Assembly: GCA_023213315.1 (NCBI GenBank)
Contig: JAKCPI010005430.1
Coordinates: forward strand, 1-64,000
Length of the DNA: 64,000 nt
Origin: Euborellia annulipes
Lineage: Eukaryota; Arthropoda; Insecta; Dermaptera; Anisolabididae
Reading direction: 5' to 3'
Translations under genes and position numbers: made by a program
Notes under the pieces: model-generated
The model's database searches: none
What the model was told of the DNA's origin: nothing
Seen by the model: the letters and a program-made list of their open reading frames with translations, nothing else
Part shown: positions 23,845 to 37,800 of the stretch, one piece after another
Numbering within the stretch: position 1 is the stretch's first letter
How the letters are laid out: each line of letters begins with the position of its first letter

Positions 23845-24309
23845 TACACTGTCTTATTGTCGTAAGACAAAGAGATGAAGATTACATTAATTTATTAGAT
23901 GATAAACGAACGTGGATTAACAATTAAGTCCGATCGAGGCATTTGGATAACAAATGGCTTAAATAAGCCTGGACCCCCAATAGACATATTTACAAATAAC
24001 GAGAAGTCCTGAGAAAATTTTCAAAAAATTTATAAACATATGTAAATTCAACTCACCAAGATTTCTGGACGCCACAAGCCGTTTTCTGGAAGTAAGATGT
24101 ATTCCTTCTTCACTCATATAGTCCCATCTCTATAGTGAGTAGATATCGTAGGAGAGACTGTTGTACCTTTGACCATCTTGTATCTTTGACCACCACCAGA
24201 CATTTGAAGAAATCTAGAGGTTGAATAGGGTTGCTATAGGTACTAGCTTACAGATCTGCCACCAAAGAAATACACTGTCTTATTGTCGTAAGACAAAGAG
24301 ATGAAGATT
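23845..24309. repeat. 39-bp direct repeats with internal hairpin bounding 390 bp
   Basis: The same 39-bp sequence (TACACTGTCTTATTGTCGTA and onward) occurs at 23845-23883 and 24271-24309. Each contains the hairpin GTCTTA..TAAGAC. The DNA between them shows no recognised gene. Confidence 0.7.
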
Positions 24310-24703
24310 GAATGAATTTATTTAAAAAGAAGGTGCAATTTAGCAAAGAACATTTTTTAAGCTTTTTTTGAAAGATAATTTAAAATGTTGGACATCGTTT
24401 TATAAATGTTGATATAATAAATTTTGCAATAACTTCGCATATTGATGTATTTAGCATTCATTAATTCCCAGGAATTTCATTGGGTTTTTTATGAAGATTC
24501 TCTAATTTTGGAATTAAATAAAAATGAAAAAGCTTAATTAATTTTGTGGGATGCGTATGTTTCTTCTTTTTTTCAACGTAGCTCTTCCCATAGCGCCTAG
24601 TCGTACAACCAGAAAGCTGGTCACAGAGCACAAAGGACGCTCTCTAATTTCCAAGCCAACTTGTAGTTTTTGTGTTCCCATATTGAAGAAATTTGATTAT
24701 ATG

Positions 24704-24935
24704 ACTGAACGCACACCAATTGAGCAAAAACGTTTTTGCTTAAAACTGTTTTTTCAATGCTTTTCTATGGGTCAACGCACGCACACCGAAGAGACAAAAC
24801 ACAATTGGACATGATTCGACATCATTGAACAAAATGTTTTGACATTGAGCATTTTACTCAATCGGTGTGCGTTGGCATCGAGCAAAACGTTTTGCTCTTG
24901 GACAAAACGTTTTGCTCAATTGGTGTGCGTTCACT
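24704..24935. mobile_element. fold-back MITE
   Basis: The left end TGAACGCACACCAATTGAGC is inverted at the right end (GCTCAATTGGTGTGCGTTCA), and a second internal inverted copy lies near 24858-24900. No clear target duplication was found, so the superfamily is open. Confidence 0.7.
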
Positions 24936-25487
24936 CTAATTAATTTTCCAAATTATTTAAGAGATTCAAATTATTACTACGTTACTTCCTGGTCCATGTA
25001 CTATATGTGTACTTAATTTTAAAATTGAATTGTAGATTTCTATAGAACATATACATACATACTTTTCCCATTTCATTTTTATATAAATCGATTTAAATAA
25101 ATCCATTTTTCTTTTCATTATCTTCTCATATAATTTTAATAGAAAAATTTGTAGTAAATTTTTACTAACCGTCAAAACGTTATGTAGGATATAAAGAGAG
25201 GTATCCCAATCAGATCTATTTTGGCTTTGATTTTTTTTTTTGTGTTGGTTTCCAGAGTTTCGATTAAAAAGAACTTTATAGAATCAGAAATTTCTAATTT
25301 TCGCTCCTTTTCCTTTAAATTTTATTAATTTTTCTTATAGATTTCAAAGAAATGGCATTTCAGTGTTTTCTCCTTTTCATCTTTGTTATTCAAAATAATA
25401 ATAAGAAAAGCAACTAATAGACAATAAATTATAAATCGTAAATTTTAATATTATTTGGGACTCTTGAACTTCCCTAATCGAAATTGT

Positions 25488-26506
25488 TCATATATCAACT
25501 TGACTTTGCGAGGTTGATTCTTCGTCAAGCGCATCTTCTTTTGCTTCTAATAATCGTTCAGCTTGGCTAAGAACATAATCAACAATCTTCTGAACATCGG
25601 TTCGTTCTTGGACCGTCACTCTTGATCCCACAGATGTTATACTCGAGGCTACAGCTTGGGATAGTAATTCTTCAAGTTCGCAAATCTAAAAAAAAAAAAA
25701 ACAAATTCGTAAATACAATAAAGTCTCCATGCTTGTATAATGTTTATAATATTATTAGAAAGAAGATAGGAAGGAAATTGTTTATATAAATGATCATTCA
25801 TCCTGTTTCCTAAAAAAATTTAATAAATCAATTCAGGCAGTGGATGTTTTTCTAAGTATTAGTATGGAGTAGAGGGGTATGCAACGAGTTGAAAAAATGG
25901 TGGAGAGAGATTTTCTTCAAAAGAAGAAGTGATTGGGAAAATGAATGTCTATTTTGAGAGTTAGACAAATCCTATTATTCGGTAGGGGTCAACAAATTGG
26001 AAAAGAAAATGTTGCAAAATGAAACTATTTTGTCTGGAAGAACTCTTGCGGCGGACCCTTGCCTTTACTTAATTATGAATGATTACTACGTATTGCAATC
26101 GAGTGCCTGGTAGATCTTTCTCTATACATCTCCTATGGGAGAAATCGTAACTTTAGGAATTAATAACTCAAAAAGTTATAGGATTTTCGGGACCTGAGTA
26201 TTTTCCCTAGACTCTCCATAACGTCCTTTATAAGACTGCAGAATTTCGTTTCAAAATTCCATCGGAAAGTTGGTCAAACAGAGCGTGACAGACAGACGGA
26301 CACTCCGCTATTATTATATGTAGATTTTTATTTTTTTTATTTTTATTAAGGTCTTTTTCGGCAACAGAGGCCTGTCTCTCTTTATTTAAATTAGATTGGT
26401 AGCCAATCCAATTTAAAAAAAATTGTCGCATGAGACGGGATGTGAACCCGCGACCCTTGGTACAGAAGGCTAGCACGCTAACCCCTAAACCAAGGCCCGA
26501 AGGCAT

Positions 26507-26541
<35 letters not shown>

Positions 26542-28796
26542 GATAAGCCAGATATGTATTTTTATTATTAATTGCCTGAAAAATTGCGGGACTTCATTAA
26601 GAAAAGGCGAGGGTCCGCCGCAGGTGGGTCCGAGCCAGCTGGCGTGGCTAGTCTTTCAACTAATGAAGTAGACAGAAATTAATGATAGGATTCAAAACCC
26701 AAAATACCAACCTCTCCAATTTCAGATTCTTGAATTCTAGAGATGATAAATTCTAAAATTTGTCGAATGACCCCTGTTGAAGATTTTCTTAAAATTTCTA
26801 AATTATGCAAAATATCCAGAATCATTTCATGAAGAAGTGACGTCTCACTCAATTTTGTTTGTTGATTTTCAATGTCACTTTCCCATCCGTCGCTCTCGTC
26901 GTCTTCATCATCTTCATCTTTATATTCAAAATGTTTTTCTAAGAAATAATTTAATTCATCATCCCGTTTTTTATTCTTATCATGTTTCTCTAATTTTTCT
27001 TCAATTTTAAATTTTTTCAGCTCATCTTTTTCATTTCTCTTCTTGGTTTCATTAATGCTAACACTTTCAGATTTGAAATTATTTCTCATATCCAAATCAA
27101 GAATTTTCTTTTGAAGAATTTTAATTTTTAATTTATTTTGTTTATAAACATTCATAAGTTTTTGAAACTCTTTCTCATTTTGTATTTCATCATATACGAT
27201 TGGTCTCTAAAAAAAGTTTTTTTTTTTAATATAAATATTATAATTGGCAGGATATTTCTGTATATCAATAAAATCTGGTGTGACTGGCGCACAGAACACA
27301 ACTTTGGATTACCGAAGGTAAGAGAAAGTTGTGTTCTGTGCTTGTCACACCAGATTTTTCGTGTCGACATATATTTAGTTTCCGCCGATATATTAGAATT
27401 CAAGGTGTAAAATTTATAAGTTTGGGGAAATATTTGTATTTTGTTACCATGGCAACCATTTCTCCTATCTTTCCAGAACAAGAGTAAAGTAGTCTTCAGA
27501 AGATTTCAATGCCAAAATGAGAATATACATTTTAAAGAGTATCTAAAAAATAATTGATTTTTGATTTTTAATGAAAATCGTTGAGGCAAATTTTGAGAAA
27601 ACTGAAAAAGTGCATCAGTAAAGTACTAATACTCTTTGGCCGATTTTGATTAAAAGCTTATTTTCACGCCCTAGGGGGGTGCCTAACTTAAATATAAAAT
27701 TTCAACCTCCTAGCTTGATTCATTCTTACTTTAAATTGAACACAGACCACAGACAGACAGACCATGTGGCGAAAACCACTTTTTTGGACTCAGGGGACCT
27801 CAAAACGTATATATCCATCAAAATCTCGACATCGAATTTTTGACATGAATCCAATACTTTCATTAAAAAGATAGCTACTCACTTGTGAAAGTAATTTCGC
27901 AATTTTAGTCTTTAATTTTCTTTTTTCTTTCTCTAAAACTGAACAAACATTCACTTTGAGAGAATGTTCTTGAGTAATCAGAAATAATTTCTCTCTCAAT
28001 CGCAATTTTCTTTCCTAAAAAAAAAAAAATTAATTAATAAATTTATAAATACTTTATCTAGAGCTAGCGGAAATGTTTTAAACATAATGATCGGTTCTAA
28101 TCTTTACCTGATATTCTTGCAAATTAGTCTTGTCCATTTCGTTTGTTTTGAGCTTGAAAAGAATTTCAATCAGAGTATTTTGTTGGACTTGCTTTAACGA
28201 AACTATATTAGCGAATTTCTTTCGATGTATCTCCTGGATATGCCCGGCGGTAGTTTGTTTACGGTTTAAAAGGACGGTGCGGTCAATTCGCATTCGTTGC
28301 AAATGATGCATATGCCTCTTATGAAGCTGAGTTTGACGTTCGCCTTCAGAATGCAATTGTCGCACACGTTCTGCCAGACCATAGAGCACCTCCTGGCTAA
28401 AAGCCACTGGCTCATCACCAACCTCCCGCTTCAGGCGATTCAGAGGTAAAACGACTAAGTTTTTTATCACGTTAAGTTGTCTCTGAAGTTCATACTAAAA
28501 CAGATTATGATGCTTGAAATTGCTATCAAAACGAAATAGCTTGCAAAACGAAAATTTCATAGAATAGTTTAATTTTTATTAATGAAATTAAATTAGAAAA
28601 TCTCCAAGGTAAATATATATATAGCCCGGGAGCCGTGGTTCAGTGAGAAGACATTAGCTTCTTGCATCGGAGTCCCGGGTTCGCTTCCTGTCCCAAGCGA
28701 GAAAAATTTATTTCATTTGATTTGACTACAAATCATTTGAAATAAATAGGGATGGGGTCTAAATGGCCTTAGATGCCGAAAAAGACCTTTAAAAAA

Positions 28797-28829
<33 letters not shown>

Positions 28830-31800
28830 ATTGGCTAATGTCCGTTTGTCTGCCCGTCCGTCCGTCCGTCTGTCTGTCTGTCACGCTCTATTTAGACAAC
28901 TTCCCATTGGAATTTTATATGCATATAGAGGATCTTCTCGAGATTACAAGAAAATTATTTTCATCTCGAAATTCCTAACATTTTTTGACCTTAAGCAAGC
29001 ACTGGATTGGAATGGAATAATAATAATAATTTTCTTTTCGCCCTAGGGCTTGGTTTAGTTGGTAGCGCGCCTGCCTTCTATACTGAGGGTCGCGGGTTCG
29101 GATCCCAGGCAATCCGAGGATTTTATTTAAGCCATTTGGCGGGCCCGAGTCAGCTGGAGGGAGGTCCAAGGGGCGAAGCTCCCCGTCTAGGCACGAAGTC
29201 CGCCGAAAGCGGGCGGCACGACTAGTAATAATTAAAATTGCCTACCTGATAGCTATGGAGATTGTTTTCATTTGTAATAAGTTTCTCAATTATAGTGTGT
29301 AGTAATCTTCTCGTTTTTAAAATTTTCTCTTCTAAATCTTGAATAATTATTTGCTCATTTTTTTCAGTTACTTCCAGCTGTTTCCTATAAAAAAAATTTA
29401 ATATATTAAAAGATCATATTTATAAAAAAAAACTTTTCGGTCTTGAAAATATAATATTAAATCGGATTGGAAATATTAATTTTAAAATACGGTGTCCATC
29501 CATGTGTGTTATCTTCATGAGATTATATCATTGTTGTTTTTTCTAAAAATACGAAAAATTTTCAATAAAGAATTTTATGATCTTTTATGAAAAGAATTAA
29601 ATAATCACATGTGAAACACGCGGGACAATGGAACTCATTGTTTTTTTTTAACGACCTTTCTTACCTTTCTTTACTCAATCTGAAAACTGTATCGAGAATA
29701 TCATTTCGGCAAAATTTTATTTGTTCTGGAAGAGTTGTTGCTTCTGAAAAATCATTTTTGGATTAATTGCAAATTCTAAATGAAATATTAATAAATATCA
29801 CTTCTCACCTGAGTAAATTTTTTGATAAGTCTCAAATCCATAAATATCTTCAGCAATGATAAATTCAAAATCAGCATCAAGCTCTGTTTTTTGTTTATTT
29901 AAACGAAAAATTTCCATTTGATGCCAAGTTACGAGATTATTAAGATCGGATAGCTAAAAAAAAATATTAATTCATATTACATTCAAATAATCCTATTTTT
30001 AAGGGGAAAATGGAGAAAACATTTACAAAAGGCAAATTAAAAAAAAATGATCAAGTACAGAAATATTATCTAATTAGATTTTAGGGAATTTATTAAAATA
30101 AATTCAGATTACTTTTTTCTTAATTTCCTTCTTTGCTTCAAGACTTAGTAAATATTTCTTCTCTCGTTCTTGTTGACCTTTTTCATATCTTTCCAAAATA
30201 CATACTTCTTGAATTAAACGTAATAAATAAAATTCTCTATAAATAAGAGTCGGCTCGAGCTTGATTCTATCATTTCTTAGTTGAAAACACTGATCATCGA
30301 ACGATGTAATCATTTTTTCTGTATTTCGGGTTATAAGATGTTGTTCAAACAGCAATCTAGAAATATATTTGATAATTAGTTTACTATTAAACAATAAAAA
30401 TGCATGTGATTCCAAATCTAGCCGAGAGAAATATTCAAAGCGGATAAAAAAATTAAATTAAATTTTTATTTTAAATTGAAATGTTAAAAACAATATTGTT
30501 TTAAACATTTCAATTTAAAATAAAAAATCCTGCTAATCTCGGCAAACATAACCTTTCAAATTTTAAATTTTTATTCTTACTTTTGCCTGCGATGACGAAA
30601 TATTTCTAATTCCATTTGCGAATGCGTTTGATTATCATGAAATGTATCTTTAGTTGGTCTCTCAAATGTAGGTTTCATCTTGATGGTTTCTGGGTCCACC
30701 TCTAGATGAATGAGGAGTTCTCTCTCCGGGGATCCCGGTGGTAGTTTGCTAGCCTCTTGTAACGATTCTTTCATTTTGTCTTCATTGAAGAGATCAACAC
30801 CTCGATATTGACACCATTTAGGTAATGGGGGAGGTGCTCTATCAGGACGATTGTCTTTCTAAAAAAAAAAAAAAAAATATATCAAATATCTATCTTCTTA
30901 TTATATATATATAAAAGCGGAGTGTCCGTCTATCACGCTCTGTAGTGAACAACTTCCCGTTGGAATTTTGAAACGAAATTTTGAGGTCTTATAGAGGACA
31001 TTATGGATGGAAGGTAAAATACTCGGGTCCCCAAATTCTCAAAAGTGGAAGAGCAAAAAATTCCAGAAAATTTGGTTTGGACTAAAATATAAAATAAATT
31101 TTTAGGCTATCCTAATGTAGAATGGATCTTTACTTCCCCTTCGGCGTGCGGAGCAGCTAGTAATTATATAATTACTTAATGTTATTTTATCTTATATGTC
31201 TAGAAAATGTACCAAGTGGCGGAAAAAAGTAAAGATCCTTTCTACATTAGGATAACCTACAATTTTTTTATATTTTAATCCAAGCCCTATAATTTTGTTA
31301 TCGATCTTATTACAATAGTAAAATTTCAACTTTCAAGGTTTAGTTGGAGGGGGTGCTTAAATAGGGTGATGAAATCGGCCCAGGGACGAGTTAAAGAGGG
31401 GACGGAGCCGGAGGGGAAGACCGCCCACTCTGATAAAAAATTGAAAAAGTTTTAAAAACTACTCAGGGGTCGTCCACATATTACGTAACGCCTTTTTTGA
31501 CGATTTTCTAGTCGGGGGACCCCATGTCACAGTTAGTCACATACAAACAAACCCCCCCCCCTACAAATATTATGTCACAACATAGAACTACCCCCTCCCG
31601 AATAAAATTTCTTATACAAAATTCATATCATTTTACCTTTTTTTAGTAAATTTTCCCTCGTGACTCAAATAATCACTCCATTTTTTCCCTATTGTGAAAA
31701 TCATATGTCACAATTAGACCCCCCCCCCCCCTAACGCGTTACATAATATGTGGACGGCCCCTCATCTTTTTTGGTCTAAAATAAAATATTCTTACATTTA

Positions 31801-34800
31801 TTTTAAACTATCAATTTTAAACCTTAAATCACTATAACGGTGCTAGCTAATATTTGAAGAAGGTATTAGGCCCTATTTAAAAAATTTCCATCCCCCAAAG
31901 AGGGCCCTGTAAATTGAATCTTCCAACCAATCAGGGGCCACCGGGTTCGCACCCTGTCCCGTGCGACAATTAAAAAATTTATTTAAATTGAATTGGCTAC
32001 CAATCAATTTAAATAAATAGGGACGCGGTCTAAATAGCTTCCGAAGCCAAAAAATACCTTAAGTAAAAAAAAAAAAAAAAAACGCCCCCACAGACAAAAT
32101 TGCATTAATCTGTCCCTGAATCGGCCTAAAAAAGTATCTATAACTCATCCTCACTCCCATTATGTCGCTCATGTCTATGCCATTATTTGTTCTAACAAGG
32201 ATGTCCCCAAAGGTGAATCGCGATTCTTTTGAAATTTGATGCATTTAAAGAACTCATCTAAAGATTAATTTAGATGAAAAAGTTTCAGGGATGGGCATAC
32301 AGAAATATTTTTTAATTAAAATTTCATTTTCAAAAATTGAATTATATTAACATGAATTAGACCAAGTTATTAAAATAATCAAGCTCAATCTAATCTGCAA
32401 ACACGAAAAAGCATTTTGAACAATTATTTATTCCTCCTAATACAACTGGTCTTATTCAACCACTAGATGTCTTTGGATTTCGTGTTTGGAAGAATTTTGT
32501 GAGGAAGATATCTGATCGGTTATACTTTTCAATTTAAATATCAACTTATATCAGAGAAATAATATACTAATTTTGCAATCATTAGCACACAATCAGCTCT
32601 CCTCACCAAGATATATTAATCTATTTAAATACTCGTGGTTTGCATCGGGATATACTCAAAGCCATCCTGGTCATTTCGATAATCCTGTTGAATTTGTTTC
32701 ACAATGAAAATAACTTATGTTATAAAGACGAATCATGTGATTTTTCTTTATAAAATGAGTTATTGTAAGAATGAGATTTGTTTTAAGCATTTTTTCATTG
32801 AATTTCACTATTGTACTGATTTTATAGATTAAGTTAAACTGAAACTTTTTTCATCTAAATTAATCTTTAGATGAGTTCTTTAAATCACCAAGTTTCAAAA
32901 GAATCGGCGATTCACCTTGGGTGATATTCCTTGTAAGTGTCAGAATTATATTAAAATACTTACAAGCCATGGATCTAGAGGTTGTTTTCTACTCAATGCA
33001 GAGGCTCCAATCCTTCTATCAAATGGTATCATCTCTTTATGAATGGTTGATAATCTCCGATTAAATTTCGAAACTTTGGATTCTATTTCTTTTCGTAGAG
33101 TTTGAAATTCCTTCAAATTTGAGTTGTATGCTTTACGCTCTTCAAATAGCTAAAAATAATGTTAAATAAAATTATTAAATTTACCGGTAATAGATTAATG
33201 AAAATTGTGAATGTACCCATCGTCTTGTGTTCAAAATTTGTTCACAGTGAGAAAAGGTTGATCTAAAATCTCGATTCGATGAGAATTTCTCTTCGAATGA
33301 TGATGAATCTTTAAGAACATAATTGCCCATGTTCTTCCGAGTCTCTTTAATAATTCTCAATTCTTTCGAGGCTAGACGGTTTGATTTAGGATAAATTGAT
33401 TGTAAATGCTCCTTCTGAAAAAAATAACGAAATGAGAAGGCTGTAAATTTTAAATGAGATATTATATTATTATTATATTATTATTATTATTATTATTAAT
33501 ATTATTATTATTATTATTATTATTATATTAACATTTTCATTAACACAAAATTTATCATTAATACCTTATGACGTCGGATGTGTAAACGAACTTTCCTAAT
33601 AGTATATCTTGCAATCATTCTTCGTAATTTAGGACGATTTCCGATCTCAGAAGGAGTAATCTGATTCTCATTTAGTGAAATCGAACGTAATTCAGGTGAG
33701 ATATTTTCTTCTCTGCATATTTAAATTAAAATATTACAAGAAAATAAATTTCAAATTTCAAATAAAAAAAAATTTCTAACAACCTGTGATTTGTAATATT
33801 AGTATCAGCAGAAATTTTTAATTTCAAATTCTCTATTAAAAATAAGAAAATGTTAAATTCCAATTATTATATTATTTCAATAGAATTCCAATTTTATAAA
33901 AATTTACTTTTAGAATCAGCAAGAAGATTAGGAATAATTTCGTTCCAGGAATTGAAATCTTCATTCAAAACATGTTCTTGAATAGATGAAAGGTAATTTA
34001 AATCCTGTCTGGAATGAGAAAAAAATATAAAATATTTTTTACCAACAGCAATTAAAATTAAAAAAAAATTTCTTATATGCTATTATTATTAATTTTACTT
34101 TAGGAATGCAAAAATTCCCCCCCCCCCCCCCCAACCCCCTTATCAAAACATCTCTGAATTAACCATGTGTATAAAACAAAAATCTTAGAATGGCCAAATA
34201 CCTGATTGCTGATAATTTAAATGGCATCATGTCCACAGATTCGACGAGATATTTTTTCACTTTTGTTAAACTAAGACGAGATTGTTCTCTTTGATCAAGC
34301 AGAGCTCGATAAGAATTCTCCAAAAGAGTAGAAAAGAGATTTAATCGTGATTCCTTAATTCGGGGATCTGGTTCAAATAATTCAAGGGATAATCGCAAAT
34401 GATGAGGCAGAGATGAATTTCTGAAAAAAAAGTTTTTAGGTTGTTAAATATAGTCTATAAATTAACTTATACTTTTTTCAGTTAGGCATACTTCTTTTTG
34501 ATTTTACGAAATTTTTTTTGAAGGCAATACATTTCCTGGTCTACTTGTTCTCGATGAAAGGAAGATTTGTTTTCTTTTTGTTCTTGATAATTAGTAATTA
34601 AAATATCTTCAAGAGTAAGAATGTCAGAAAGAGATTCTTCATTATAAGAAAGTGAGTGTTGATTTTCATTTGGCAACAGCTAAATAAAAAATTTTTTTTT
34701 ATTAATATAAAATAAAATACCATTTTCTGATTTTCGTTACCTGGCGAATTTCTCCTTGAGAAAAAGAAGTGGAAGATGAAAAAAGAAAGACGAATAAATT

Positions 34801-37800
34801 TCCATCATGGCCAGAGCTGATAAGGAATTTCTTTGAAAGATCAAAAGAAAATTTTATGCCAAGTCCCGAATCGTGAATTTGTGAATGCCAAATTTGTTCA
34901 ATAGTTGGCGTGAAGCTTTCACGTTCATTTCTCATATTGATTTTTTGTAAAGTTAAACTTCCATTAAGATGGGAAAAAATTATTAGCCTTTCACTAAAAC
35001 AAAAAGAAATAATGCAAGATTAAAGTAAATCTAAAAAAAAGAAAGATTTCAACATGTATTGAAGCAACTAATATCAAATTGATCCATTTTAATCAAAAAT
35101 AAAATTTTTATTGTCGTTTAAAGGTTTCTTGATTTCTCCAATGAATAATATAGCTACTAGTTTTTTTTTCAATTTATATTCATTAATTAATGTGTCAGGG
35201 GTCGACGTTTCGGTCGCACATAGGACCATCTTCAAGGCTATAATAATAGAGAGATGCGACTGAAACGTCGGCCCTGGCATATTAATTAATAAATATAAAT
35301 TGAAGAAACTAATACCTGCTTGCTCATTGAACATGGGCGTAACTAGGAGGGCTTTTGCTATTATTATTTATTTTACTTTAATAATGCATGGCACCCCCCC
35401 CCCCCCCCCAGAAATCTCCATGCCCCAAGAAAAATTGAGAAAATATGGGGCTTTCCAGGGCTACCAGATCCCCCGGAAGATAGCTGGACCCATGTCCCCC
35501 CCCAGCAAGGATGGCTGGTCCCATGGCCCCCCCAGCCAAATTCTCTAGTTACGCCCATGTCATTGAAGAAATCCAGAAACTTTTAAACTACATATTATTA
35601 CAGCTATACACCTCAGTCAAATATTTTTATTGTAATTTATTGTAATCTATTCTACTACTAAAATTTGATTGTTTATAAACAATAGGTGCATAAAATAATT
35701 TTACTTACTGAAAAATGGCAGAACTAATTGGTGATAAAAAAGCTTGAGAATAAGTATATCTTTTTAATGGGCCATAATTACACCATTCGTAGCAACAGAG
35801 ATGGCCATCAAAAACGAATCCAATCCATATATTAGAAAAATTGAAATCATTTGGGGAAGACATCCAAAGAATTTGAGTCATTTCTTCAAATGAATCAGGA
35901 GAATTTTGATCTGAAATCAAAAAAATTTAAAAGTTAAAGTATTTCAGCTAAAAATTTAATTAAATAAAACCCTGGGGTTTTGGAAATTAAAATTTAATTC
36001 AAGCAAATTTTTTAATTTTTTCATATTAAACTAAAGAAAATAAAATTATAGTTTACTTGATATAAGAGCTGGTTGGCCCGATCTGATACAAATGTTGAAC
36101 CAAGAGACTTCTTCGTCAATCATCTCATAAGAATTCAAAGAATGTTTCCCTTGAAATTCAAAAGGCGATGTGAGTAGAAGATTTTCTTTACAGTTAACAA
36201 GAAGATTCTCTCCTTTGAGAAGAATTTCAGAGGCTGGTGACGGAGTACGTATCCATCCGAGAGGACTTATAATCTCGTTTGATCGGAAATCAGTTCTGAA
36301 TACGAAAATCTTGGAATCGAGACTCGAGGAAATAAGAATACCAGGGCCGTAAACGAGATCGGTCACTGCCAAGGAATGCGCCCTCGTTGACTGAAAATAT
36401 TTTATAGAATAAATTAGAATTATATTCTTGAAAATTTTCAAGATTGATGGAACATATTATTTAAATCCTGATAATTATGCCATTAATTATTTAGAAAGTG
36501 ATTGTGTGTAGAACAAATTATTGATATTTTGGGGGAAGTTTCAATAATGCTTACTTGAAGAATATGAATCGAGAAATCAATTTCATTATATGAAACAATG
36601 CGAATCATCCCATCAGAAAATCCGGCTGCCAGAATGTTTCTTTTTCCATTAGTCTAAAAAAGAAAAAGAAAAATATTGATAAATGTATCAGCATTGGGAA
36701 GTAAATTATTATTTTAATTTCAAAATTTTGTACACTTAGAAGTCGACATCTTTAATTTGAGATCAATCAATCAACCCATCATATTCTTATTGTTTAAAAA
36801 AAAAATATGCTAGCTATTAAAATATTCCTAAGGAAAGATTAGACCTGGGGTGGTCAACCCAAATGACCTTGCGGGCCACTTTGGGAAGGCATCTCCGCGG
36901 ACCGCATTAGAAATTATATATCAACATATTAGATTCAGACCTACTATAGACAATTTTTTGGGGTGAAAATTTGAAACATAATGAGCATGGGCGTAACTAG
37001 GGGGATGCCGGGGGGGGGGGGGCTGGCCCCCCAGAAGGTTCGTGGCCTCCCACAGAAAGCTCCCTGCCCCTGCCCCAGAAAAATTGAGAAAATATGGGGC
37101 TTTCCAGGCCCCGCGGAGGGTAGCTGGTCCCATGCCCCCCCCCCCCCTCCAGCGAGGATGGCTGGTCCCATGGCCCACCCCAGCCAAATTCTCTAGTTAC
37201 GCCCATGATAATGGATTATTATTATTGTGTTTACTTATTATTCTTATTTGTAAACATATTTAATATAATAATAATGATGATGCTAAACGCACATTATTAA
37301 AGACCATGCGACGAGCTAGCCTGCTCTATCCTTTTCGGTCGCAAAAACACATAATAAGAGAGAATGGGAGGAAATAGTGGGGTCCGCAGACCCCGCGGGA
37401 ATAAGGTGAGGTTAGAAGAAGAAGATACTAAACGCTCACTGTAAAGAAATATACAACACTACAAAAAATTTATAACAATTAAATATAAATGAAATTAAAA
37501 AAAATGAAATCATTAAAAAATATTTAATCTACTAGTGCGATATTTGGTTTCTGTGTAATTCTTGCGGGGCTCAAAAATGTTCAAGGCGCGGGTTGGCCAC
37601 CCCTGGATTAGATCAAGTTTAACTTAAAGAGCTCGGCCCGTAACTGGTTCAAAAGTTTCTTGTTACGTGTCGGGGGTACCTAACTTAAATAATAAATTTC
37701 AACCTATTAACTCTTTTCGTTCTTGAGATTTTTTGTTCACAGACAAACAGACCATTTTGCGGGACAGACTTTGTGGGGTGGAGGAAACTGTCGGCCATAC

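Noticed and set aside
36921..37263. Several overlapping Pro/Gly-rich frames
   Set aside because: They come from G and C runs of the nested MITE and occur on both strands.
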